Made by a program: the position numbers and the translations under genes. The notes under the pieces are model-generated. The model saw nothing but the letters and a program-made list of their open reading frames with translations. It was not told the DNA's origin and did not search any database. A stretch of DNA of 64,000 nucleotides from Polytrichum commune (lineage: Eukaryota; Streptophyta; Polytrichopsida; Polytrichales; Polytrichaceae), in the NCBI GenBank assembly GCA_950295325.1, contig OX485803.1, positions 55,691,554 to 55,755,553 of the forward strand. Reading direction: 5' to 3'. Of this stretch, positions 1-10,788 are shown in pieces (positions within the stretch are counted from its first letter, which is position 1; every line of letters starts with the position of its first letter).

Positions 1-1450
1 ATAGGTTATGTCACCCCTATTGTAGAGTCATGTTAGGTAGCATAGCTGACAACATACATCCCTGTCAAAGCAGGGTCTCGATAATCAAGTGGTATGTGAG
101 TATTCATTTCTCATTCTATGAATCCTCAAGTAAAAACTGGTGTGATCATGTTTGACTCATGTGGGTAAATCACTCCTTCTTGTAGACCAATAATTTCTCA
201 ACATCAGAGTTCCTATATAATACTACATATTATACACAACCAGACTATAAAACTTTGTTAAGAACAATATTAATTCTTATCAAGTAGCATACGTCTTGCC
301 AACCTGTATCTCATGTTTCTTTAGAACTATATCAATCCCATCAGTGTACACATATCTATTGAAAAAGTAGGGGAGATGGGTTTCCCTCAAATTTTTAACC
401 CCGGGTTACTTACTGTAACCAATTTCTCATATGGTTACTGAGAATACCTCGGGTATGGATCTTCACACCATTTGACCACATTTCTGTGACCTTAACCTAC
501 TGATATGGTCTTCGAACATAGCATAGGGATAGATATCCTCTGAGTCCCATTCCCATATATTCGATCATCTCTCAACTGGTCATCTAAAGATGTATCGTAT
601 GTGAGTATGTATGACTCATTTTTTTTATAACTATCTCTCTTAATGGTCATACTAAAAGAACCTTGGGTGTGCGGATCTTAGAAAGTTTCCTTCCCCCGGG
701 AGTATTTCTGTAATCATTAGTTCTCAACTGGCTGCTAAAAAATGAGGAATGAAGACTGACTCTTAAATTGGACTTGCTAGTTTGTTAAGAATAACTAGCT
801 CTTAACTAGCCACTAATGATACTTAGAAAACCATATTTCGTCATATAGCAGGGATCTGTTCAAGAACTATGTTAGTTCATATCTCCTCATAGAAACTTTT
901 TCAGATATCTTGTATAGAGTTTCTTGTCAACATACCCATGTGACATGTTCTCGAATTGTTACCGAGACAAGCCTGGGTTATGGGTTTCCCAGAGAGTATT
1001 GTATAATGTATATTGTATGTGACCAACTCCCAGATATCCATTGAGACTGCACACGTTATGAATGTCTTCAAAATTACCTGAATTTCGAAAGTACTTCCAT
1101 ATGAATAATTTCTCATATGGTCATTCATTCACCACCGAGTGTGGGTTATTTCCGGGTCTGGTGAATCAATAGAACGTTTCTTCCTTCATTTTTCAAATGG
1201 CAGAAGAACTGTTTCGAGTCTATTTCTTCAAAATCCTATTTATTCAGTACCATGGTCTTATGAACAACTCTCAAGTGGTCAATCCAACAGGCTTAGGGTG
1301 TAAGTCCCTTTGAAACTTTTTCACAATATTGCTGTAAAAATGTTTCTCCCTTCCTGTTCACTGAGACATCGCAAAGACTAGCTGCGTTTGTCACTCAGTG
1401 ATTCAGAGGTAACTTTGACAATTCTGTGAGATTTTCAGTAAACTAAGTAT
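1..1450. repeat. Degenerate tandem-repeat block
   Basis: A loose motif recurs roughly every 100-150 bp: a CTCAACTGGTCA-like core (near 570, 720, 790, 1106 and 1265), followed by a CCTCGGGTATGG-like or CTTGGGTGTG-like stretch and often a GAAACTTTTTC-like run. Copies are strongly diverged, with insertions and deletions, so unit length is only approximate. No convincing coding frame is present. It could be an old satellite or minisatellite, or the eroded end of a larger transposon. The block continues off the left edge of the window. Confidence 0.4.
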
Positions 1451-2373
1451 AAGCCAGGAAGTATCAGCAAAATATCTTTGTAGCGTTTTAGATTTCACAG
1501 CATGTTTGTATATCATGATTGTAAAATCAAATATAGGAATGAATCAGCAAGTAGAGAGTAAAGTATTTTTCAGAAAGAGAGATTCATATTCACTATTCCA
1601 GAATTCAAAGAGAAATTGCTTGGAAAGATGTAATGAGTGGACTATTCTTCGGAAGGTGCGCAACACTTGTAGAAGAGGTCCTCACCTGTGCCCATGTTCC
1701 CAAAATACCACAAGATATGTTAGTGGAACGTACAACAAGTGTATTTAGACCTCTTACTTGTTATCGATGTCAACAAGGCTATACCACTTCCTTGGAAATA
1801 GGTAAAATTCATCATCCTCTACATATTTAGTTGCATAGATTGAAAAAGATATATGATCATGCAATCTTGAATCAAGAATTGGTTGAATTCAAGTGAATAG
1901 CTGAATATCCCATGTAGTCTTATTCTTCTTCAAGTGTAGTCTGTGCGATTTAAGCTAATCTTGGATCTACACCTTGAAGTCGTCGTGAGATGAGCTAATC
2001 TTGTTCATCTTGAAGCTACTGTGGGATCTTGAACAGTGTGAATCGTTGTTTTCATATTTGAACTACACTGAGCAAATATCTGATTTCGCCCAAACTTCGT
2101 TAAGTTCTGTAGACTTGACCTATTCTGTAACAGACTGTCGTAGTAGCCTCAATTTCACATGGGTATCACACAGTCTGCTGTTACTGCTTGCAGAGGCCTG
2201 CCTATGCGGAGCTCTCTGAACTGTTAGTCTACAGAAACTATCTCACAATGTCAGAGGTGAGTCTGTCAGAGGTGACTCTGAATATAGACTCTCAGTATTA
2301 TAATTTCTTTTCGTCTCTTTTACGGGCAACCCGTAAGATATTCTATGGAGCCCGTAATTCAAGAAATCAAGAT

Positions 2374-2410
<37 letters not shown>

Positions 2411-2950
2411 TGGCATCCCATGTTATTTTCTCATGGCCCACATGAACGAATGCCCACTGCTTAATAATGATTCGTAAAGGAAGATGGAGTGACTTAAGTT
2501 TCTCTTCACAATAAGGACCACTTCACACATGATCCAAGGCCTGTGACCATGTAACTCGTGAGGGCCCTTGATTCACATTCAAAGGTTGTACGATTGACAT
2601 GGTCTATTAGAATTTACGTTAGGCGTACCTCTTGAAAGTGGACATAAACAAATTCCGACAGATCATGAAACATATAGTCTACCACAAAGAAATCCATGTA
2701 GAATCTTCATCCATGATAGTTTCTTTGGGCACTTAGACCTTCACCTTCTAGTGTGGAGTGAACTTGGACGGTCTAGGCCTTTTCTACCATAGAGAAATCT
2801 TAGAATGTAGTGGTCACGGGCCTTCAGTCTCGTGTGTGCAGTGGCCCTACGAAAGAAAGAAAGAGAAAAACGAAGCCTCGCTTGAAACGTTCATCAAGAC
2901 TAGAGTAGGAAGCATTCGAGCCTGTTTCAATCTCCTCCGAAGGCAACGTT
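1451..2950. other. Intergenic, no gene recognised
   Basis: Only short, unsupported open frames. One frame (1633-1830) carries a CYRCQQGY-type cysteine pair, but I recognise no family and it lacks splice or neighbour support. The segment holds a (GA)n microsatellite near 2375-2408. It leads into the upstream region of the SMPD4-like gene. Confidence 0.5.
2375..2408. repeat. (GA)n microsatellite
   Basis: Uninterrupted AG/GA dinucleotide run of about 16 units. It lies about 1.4 kb upstream of the SMPD4-like start codon. GA/CT tracts are common near plant promoters, but no role can be assigned here. Confidence 0.9.
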
Positions 2951-3789
2951 AACCTATTCGCACATCCCCCATCGCTTCACAACGCACGCACGCACGCAGC
3001 TCTTCCATTGCTTTCGCCGCACCTCTCACATCGTACTGGCCACTTGCTCACAACAACTAAGCTTATTCTTTACTCTGTAAGCTCCTTGCTGCTTTTTGCG
3101 GATTGCATTTTGGTGCACACACCAGACTAGGGAGGTAGGGCTCGGCATTCAGTTTAGGGTTTCGTGCTTGCGCTGCTGTTTCTTCCGATATGTTAGAGAG
3201 TGGAGGCCCGAGCTAATTGGATTGGGATTTGATTTTTATTTCTTTATTGTTGTTTGATTGCCGCCGGATGGTTTGGTTTAGGAACGAGGAGGGGCAGGGT
3301 TTGGACCGTGTACGAGGGTTTGAAGTTTTTTCTATAGTATTCTTAAGCATCATGTGTAAGGACGTTCTCTTTTTATTTCAAGTATAAATTTGCATCAAGA
3401 ATGCAATGCCTTTGATCACATGCACGTGTGTCGAGCATAGTCAAGTGGCATCAAGCTCTCATTAGTTGTTTCGTTGTTGATTCCTATCTTCGGACACAAA
3501 GCCTTCTTCCGTCTACCAAGATGCAATCAAAGAAGATGCGCTTCCTACATGGAATCATTTTTAGGTTATCCGGATTACTTAAGAATTAATCCATGTGCAA
3601 CGGAACCTAAATAGGCTACTTAACAATGTCATGTGGTGGGATTTATTTGTTTGTTTGTCTGTTTGTTTGTGAGATTTTGAATGGTGTGGAGGAGTGAGCT
3701 AATTAGAAATTGGTGGTGATGTAGATGACGAGGGTGAGGGAGGAGTGATGCTTGAGTGATGTGTGAGAGGTGGCAAAGGGAGGGAAGTT
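2951..3789 (+). promoter_or_regulatory. Probable promoter and 5' leader of the SMPD4-like gene
   Basis: The region lies directly upstream of the first in-frame ATG of the SMPD4-like gene. Base composition changes here from the repeat block to a leader-like sequence with CACG repeats near 2980-2998 and a telo-box-like TTTAGGGTTT at 3153-3162, a motif frequent in promoters of plant housekeeping genes. The transcription start and any leader intron cannot be fixed from sequence alone. Confidence 0.35.
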
Positions 3790-6700
3790 ATGGTAGGGCG
3801 GAGGTCGATGCCCTCAGATGCGGACGATGATGCGCAGAGGCTACGGAACTATTTGTTGCAATGTTCCAGCCGGGACATGGTGGCGGCCTGCCAGGCCGTG
3901 GAGGTGCAGTTGCAGAGCGTGGGAGGGGAGAACGTGCGCGACTTCTACCGTCTCTGCTTCCCAATTCTGCTGCGCAAGATTTTCGGCTTCGAAGATGTGA
4001 GCGTGACCGCGCAGCCGTCGTCGTCGGCTGGGGGATGGCTTGCGCAGGCCTCGGTGGCAGGGAACGAGGCGGCGGCGCGGGCATTGATTAATCTGTTGTC
4101 GCCCCGTGGAGCGCTGTTCTCTTCCCTCTTGGCAGCAGACAAAGAGAATTTTGTGCGCTATGTTTTCCCAATGGAGCGGCTGCCTGAGTGGGTGCGGAGG
4201 CTGTTGTCCCTGGACAAGGGAGCTGAGATGTTATCCCAAGTATCGGCTCTGTTTAAAAGCAGAATCATGGAGGACGCCACTGGATGGCAGGTCCGTGTTT
4301 CAATCAACTCTAGGCAATCTTGAGGGAGAAACAGTACATTCCATTCGCAGGTTCTTGATATGAATTGGACTAGACATTTCAAACACTCCCCTCTTTCTTG
4401 CATCGAATTTTTTACTTGATAACTCGCTTAATTAGGTTATGGCAGAGTGTGCGAGCTGGATAATTGATTTGATTATGGAGATTGACATGGTGGCAACAGA
4501 CTGCTGAACCCAACCTCAAGGGTTCAACACTGAATTGAGCTTGCTGGGGTACTGTGTGTCATCACATGCAAAATATAGGTATTCTAGAAGCGGCAGCAAC
4601 AGCTTTGTGGCTGCCTTTGACCTATAGTTCGTAAGAATCTCGATGATTTCAGTTTGCAAGTGTACATCTTCTTGGAACCGGAAGTTTATGACTTATGGAG
4701 GTGGAAAGCAATGGTTGCTGTCTATATTGTTCAATGGATTCTGCGACGATGGCTAAGTCAATATTACGCACATCCTGAATATCCTCCTGCATTAGTACTC
4801 CAGGTCCTGTCAAACGACCAGATGACTTGCCAGGCTTGGTTTGTTTTCCATAGTGTGGTACATTCTTTTGTGCAGTTTCTCTCTGCAGTTTCACTTACAT
4901 CCTGTGCACTCTTGGCTTTATCTTGTCAGTTTCTCTCGAGCTCCTCCTTTCTGGGGTTCCTTTGCTCTTTAACTCTGTGCCCTCTTATTCTTTGTTACCC
5001 AATCTTTTAAACAAGCACATTAGTCCTCCAAATTGTACAGCAGGCATTAGTTAGCCTTCAATACATGTCTTAGTTGGGCTGATAAATTCCGGTTAGGGTT
5101 TGAGTGTTAGTACATTTGTGAGATGATGTAGTATAAGCCATGCTGTGGCTCCTCCAGGTTTATATAATCAATCTTCTGATAGACTGAAATTAATTGGCGT
5201 CCATTTTAATAAACTTGAATTGGATCTATTATAAGACTACCTTGTTATCTTCCTCTTAATCTTTCAAGGAGTGGACAAATCTGCAATTAAGAATCGTGCA
5301 ATTATCATGAATGCCTTGTTGAGATTCATACAAGATACAGAGGATATTGTACAGTATGTGGAGATTGAGAAGCATGTTCTTGTTCTCTTTTTTTATCCAG
5401 GTACATTTGGACGTGTTTGAGTACTACATGTTCTGGTTCGCATACTATGCAGTTTGCAAGGACCCAAACTCATCCCAAGGAGCTGCAGGAGGCAGGCGCA
5501 GTCGCAGCACAGTGTCTCGCTCATCCCAGTTTCGGATGCAACTTGAAAGCTGGGCATCCTCTATTCCACGCCTACATCATTCCCCACAAGCAGCAGGAGC
5601 TGGGGGTACCCCCTACCTCCAGCTCTTGAAGCTTTATCTTTCCCACTTTGTTTTATACGGAAGCCCAAGTAAAGGGTATCCAGGACGGGAATTGCAGCTG
5701 GGCGATGGGGGCAGTGCGTCACATGGAGACATTCTTATCCACACTCTGGTGGAATTTTGGCTTGTTGATGATGATCCTTCTCCCTTACCTTTGGCTCTCA
5801 GGCAAAGTCTGGGATTGCAAACAGGCGGAACTTCAACAGTCTTGACCTATATTCCTCCTGGAACAGATTTGACTGACTCGCTGAAAGTTCTCATTAAGTT
5901 TCTAAATAGCAATTTGCGGTCATCTTTAGATGATCACTATATGGCACTAACACCTTCTCCAGTCTTAGAATCTAGCCTCAGTTTTCGTAGGAAACATATT
6001 GAGAATGGCTCTGGACATTTTTCATCTCCTATTTCAGCTTCCCCCACAAGTGGAGGCAATCAATTTCCCTCCCCTTCAAGTGCATATATACAAGCTTTGC
6101 AAAGACCTATGTACAGGTTTCTACTGCGAGCATTCCGGTTATGGCCTATAGGGACTTCTGTTCGGAAAATTGCTCAGGTTGTGGACGTGTGGTTAGATTA
6201 TTTAGAGCCATGGAGCACAGGTTTGGATGCAGCAAAAGCAAGAGAGCAAGGGCAACGTTATTGGTCGAAAGATCTAGACAATGGGGGGAGTATCGAGGCA
6301 TATCAGACCCCAAAGCTCTCTCCAAGTTTGTCTTTGAAAAAGGCAGATGGAAATGCTGGGAGTGGGGTTCTGGGGTCAAAAGCTATAGATTGTGAGGTTT
6401 ACACCGAGCTCTGGCAGGTAAAATCTTTCTGTCAATTCAATATTTGCCTTTATGAGTTATGCTGACTTCCTTGCTGCTGCAATGGATGGGTTGCTGTTGC
6501 ATAGTTTCATGGTTGTAGTTTGAGCACCCCTCAGCAGGATGGATTCAGGCGGCAATGGTATCCATCCTAGTTGCATGATTTTATTCGTAGACAATGTCTT
6601 AGGAAAACAAGTTTAGTGAAACTATTGCATTAAGGTAGATGTACCTAATTTTAACAAAACAATAATATGAACACCTATATTTGAGTGGTTTGTGGTTAGG

Positions 6701-9700
6701 TGTGGATCTAAGAATGGAAGTCAAAAAGATGTGTTTAAAAGAGATTGGACAATGTGCTGAAAATATGCTAATCATTCTAGACTCAATAGATAACATGATT
6801 GGGGGGACCTATATGATCACTTAATGAACACGAGGATTTTCACTTTAAAAATGAATAGGAAATTCATATGAGCTCCAAAAATCACGAGGCAACTGGTTAC
6901 GGAGGGCACAATTTGAATTTGCTAATCATCTTGCAGTAATTGTGTGTGGGAGAAAAGTATCCAAATAACACATGTCTACCTTAGATTGTTATAGACCTTA
7001 GAGATCATGAAAAGGAATAACAAGGACTGAAAGTGCTCTCACATGGTTCTCCTTCAGCTTTATTCAATCTTGCATAGTTTAACTTCATGTATTTGGTGCA
7101 CCTGTGAATACAGTTTAGGAGGAAATATATAGAAGTATGCATCTTAATTGCTCATTAGTGACTCACAATTGGACTGGTCTGTGTTGCAGGGTTATGTGTT
7201 GGCTAACTACCTCTTTTACAGCTCATTAGTCACAAACTTTCTGGAATTTGCCCTGAAGTTTGTTCATATAGATCCAGAGGCAATCTTTCAAATGGTATAC
7301 AAGGTATTGTAGTTATCTCTTGCTACGACAACCTTCATACTGCATGTGGTGGACTATATCTTCTCTTCTAGATAGAGAACAGCTTAAAGTATCTATTACT
7401 GTGCTTACGTGCAACACATGAAGAACAAAGACTATCACTTGATTTCTAGTGAATTGAAGGTGGTTCCTCCCTGGGTATTTACAGTGCTTTACTGACTTGG
7501 TTCAGAGATATGTTGAACCCAACCTACTGTATATAATAATCCATTTATATGCATCAAAGAAGGATAAGCAACTTGCTCTAGATTTGTTGAAGTAATGGGA
7601 TCTGCTATAGGGGTCCATTAAGCTGTTCTATTTACAATGCAGGCTTTTGGCAACAATTTACATGTTTTTGTCAACATTTTTATTGTTAACAGAATGACCA
7701 GGCTGTTGTGAGGATGCTTTAAGGCCAATAGAACATGAAGAATACACTATGAAGCATGCCACTCCTGTTGTTCCTTACTAATATTCCTGACAACCAGCAC
7801 CATCAATGTATGGAATGACACGTTGTATGCTCCTGTCTAGCCAAATTCCCATGCGTGTGTCAAATAAGAGGGAGTAGAAAAGTGAATGTTCTGTTTTTAT
7901 AACTTGAGAAGTCATTACTCTGTACATGACTCAGGACAGATGTTATTAGAGGACATTTCAATTCATTCACAAATCTCGTTCTTTGTTGCAGGTACTGTCA
8001 GTTTTGGCAAGATCCAAGGAGCTTCTTGAACTTTTGCGGAAGGTGGATGTAGCCTATGGAGGTCACATATATGGTCGTCCTCATCAACGAAATAACCTAC
8101 TGCTTGACTTGGCTCCAACCATACAGGAGCAACTCCAGGTGATAAGGGATCTCTTTAACTTTTGGAAAGAAATTTTGATCCTTTTGTGGTTTGTCTTTCT
8201 TTTCTTCTTGAGGTGCAATTTTTTTCCCTTGTTTCTTAGAAGAGTCGAAATCTGAATCCTTCTAATCTGAATGTATCTTCTAAATCAAATTCTTCACGAG
8301 TGGCATTAAACTATTCAAATCATGAATTATTGCTTGTAGTACTTGTGTACGGGACATTGATAGCCTCGATGTTAGATTTTTATTCTTAAGAATGGACACT
8401 TGCAGTAAGAACATGTATTTTAAATAGAGTGATAATCTCAAGCCCATAAAAAATGAAGCTTTTCCTTGTAGCCACCCACTTTTCAGATTCTTACTGTTTT
8501 GAAGTATTCATAGATAATTGTATCTGGTGCCTTGACAATGATTCAAACATCCCTCTAGTGCACACTGGACATCACGACAATCATAATTTAATCAGATTTA
8601 TGTACTCACTGGTGGTAGTTTCTGTCCTGTAGGACTGGGAGGAGGGTGCTGACATGAGTGACGAACAAGAACGAATGGATGGATCTATGCTTCGCTTGAC
8701 ACCTTCTCAAGTCAAGCCTGCAAATCTGCGACTTTTCAGCAACAGTGATAATGGAGCTAATCGCCTTCTTCAGGTCAGATTATGACCCATCGGCCGACCT
8801 CTTAGTTGGGTTCAGGATCTTTAGGTCTTGTTCACTGTGATGCTGGAATCTACCTTCATCATAAGTATAGATTGTTTAGCAAATCGCTTGTTTGGGCATC
8901 TCTGTGCACTAGGTTATGTAGATGATATAATAGTTATCCTCTTAACTTAATGGGACTTGTGGTTGGAATGCATAAAATCTCAATAAGTTCTTCCCACATG
9001 TGGCACATCCTCGGAGGTAGTGTTTGAATTTGAACGAAGAGCAACCTATTTCAGTTCATCGAGGGCCAAACTCATTTTAGCACCTCTCGAGTTTGATCCT
9101 AAATGAACTGAATTGAGTTTGACCCTCAATGAACCGAAATAGAATGTTCTTTGTTCAAACCTCCACACTACCTCCAAACATGCACCAAAAATTTACCAAT
9201 CATGGATGGTATTCTATGCAAAACAATCAACTCCCACTTAAAAGTCGTGTTGGCATATTGAGTTAGAGGATATTTCTATTGCTGGGAAGCTGTCCCCATC
9301 TGCATCTGGTTAGACTTTTTGTAAAGTGGTAAAAGCTTGACGAGTCTTTTTGTATGGTTATGCTGGAAATTAGATAAATCTTTACCAATAAGATCCAACC
9401 ATATATTATTCTTTGCAATACAGGCACTGTTTATGCGAGCAGAAATCGAAATTCAAGCATCATCCAGTGAAAAGCCACCCTTGAGTGCACACGCATTGGA
9501 ATCGGTGAAAGAGGTTGCTCGTAAGATTTTTGATCTACATACCTTGGACAACAGCCCTCGAGGTTTACAGTCCAGTTTCGGAATGGGTCCCCAGGGTATT
9601 TTACAACCCGAGAATCATCAAAATGATAGTCTTGCCACCCGGAGGGTAGGGCTACAGCGGCATTCTTGGCAGGATGTGAAGTACAAGGGGGACTGGATGA

Positions 9701-10125
9701 GACGACCGATTGAAAGCACCGAGGTGGCTTTACTTGCACGTGTGTTTGTGAGGATTTCCGACTCAATTAATACCGCATTAGGTTTAACTACCCCCACAGT
9801 TGCTGTAAGAGTAAATGAGGTGCCCACAGCCGTAACAGAGGAAGAACAGGTTCAGATGGTTTCCGATCAACCGCAACCAGTTGAAGTTGTTCTCCCAAGT
9901 AGTAGTGGGCAGAGCGAGATTAAATTCTCTGAGATAGTAGATCTTGTCAAGGGTATGCTCTGGCAAATTTTGGTAATTCTGCAGCTGGAGGCACGAAATA
10001 GGGGCTGGCGGGTCAACTTGCGTTTCATGGCTGGAAAGAAGTTTCTGGTGCTGTCCACAGTCGCAGTGTTGCTTTATTGGGCAGTGCGAGCGATTGTCAG
10101 CTGTATTGCATCTTATATGAGTTAG
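3790..10125 (+). CDS. SMPD4-like protein (neutral sphingomyelinase-3 family), 6 exons
   Basis: Exons 3790-4290, 5401-6417, 7190-7303, 7992-8138, 8633-8773 and 9424-10125 all join in phase 0 at GT-AG sites and encode 873 residues, close to the length of animal SMPD4. The start is the first ATG in frame; a longer frame would need a GTG. Recognisable features are an N-terminal helical region with FYRLCFPILLRKIFG, the aromatic block FEYYMFWFAYYAVC opening exon 2, and PMYRFLLRAFRLWP with VWLDYLEPW in exon 2. A C-terminal hydrophobic segment (FLVLSTVAVLLYWAVRAIV, about residues 846-864) fits a tail anchor. In animals SMPD4 is an ER and nuclear-envelope tail-anchored protein proposed to hydrolyse sphingomyelin. 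Plants largely lack sphingomyelin, so the substrate here is uncertain and a structural nuclear-envelope role is possible. Intron 2 carries a dispersed repeat and intron 5 a MITE. Confidence 0.85.
6664..6975 (+). repeat. Dispersed repeat family A, copy 1 (intronic)
   Basis: About 310 bp in intron 2 of the SMPD4-like gene. It matches segments near 26125, 32152 (reverse), 32566 (reverse) and 56055. Shared landmarks are ACACCTATATTTGA, GTGGTTAGGTGTG, AAAAGAGATTGGAC, ATATGA-CA-TTAA with GAGCACGAG, and TGCTNA-CATCTTG. There is no coding capacity and no clear terminal inverted repeat, so it may be a non-autonomous element or SINE-like sequence of unknown class. Confidence 0.7.
9013..9175. mobile_element. 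Foldback MITE, family H, copy 1
   Basis: Almost the whole element is an inverted repeat. The left arm starts GGAGGTAGTGTTTGAATTTG. The reverse complement of the right end reads GGAGGTAGTGTGGAGGTTTG, and the similarity continues inward through TATTTC-GTTCAT-GAGGG-CAAACTCA. It sits in intron 5 of the SMPD4-like gene. A second copy lies at 12350-12498. About 65 bp of similarity beyond the right arm is also shared (ending GCAAAACAATCAACTCCCA), so the true element may be longer than the hairpin. Confidence 0.8.
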
Positions 10126-10788
10126 TAAAAACGTGGAGATTAGTTAAATGGGTCTGTGAGATAGATGGGAGATATGGCAACTCTTTGGTCTCTTGGCATC
10201 TCAATATTCGTGCCAATCAAGGGGCTTTTTGCTTGGGTAGATTGGTCAGCACAAACGAATAAGGATCTAGGTCATGTACATACCTTTCTGCACATGAAAT
10301 ACAACTTCTTGCAGAACTCGTGTTACACATTGGAATTGTTGCAGGGATTCGGTGTGTTAGATGTATATTCTGTTGTCCAAGCCAGTGAACCTTTTCAGAA
10401 AATTTTCTTTCTTGTCAGATAGGTGAAGTCTTGCAATTCCTTCAACTGCACCTTTGTGTTTACTGATTGTAATTCTCTGAGCTAGATTTGTTGCATAATA
10501 AATGTTTACCTCTAACATGCTTCATTCAAATGGAAGCTAAAGTATGCAGTTCCCAGTGTTGACAACATCTGATCAGGGTGATCTTGCAAGTGAAGCTTTA
10601 TCACAATGGAGAACAATGTGATGAAAGAATTTTGAAAGAATTTTCCATGTGGAAAATCTCCGTCCTCAAAATTTGTGAACCATGTAGGGCAATATTAATT
10701 TAGAGGCAAAATTTAGTTATCCAGTGTACCCGTTGGCCTGCAAAGCATACTGACATTTTGACCAGAGGATTGAACAATTTACGTTGGG
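10126..10788. other. Convergent 3' regions
   Basis: No coding frame. This interval holds the 3' ends of the rightward SMPD4-like gene and the leftward LRR gene, whose stop codons lie about 660 bp apart. AATAAA-like hexamers (for example near 10500) could serve polyadenylation. Nothing else stands out. Confidence 0.5.

Noticed and set aside
3763-3789. Upstream extension of the SMPD4-like frame
   Set aside because: It would start at GTG; the first ATG in frame is 3790 and no conserved residue is lost.
4654-5010. 118-codon frame in SMPD4-like intron 1
   Set aside because: Exons ending at 4290 and beginning at 5401 join in phase 0 with family-like sequence, so no exon is needed; the tail is low-complexity hydrophobic residues from T-rich intron DNA.
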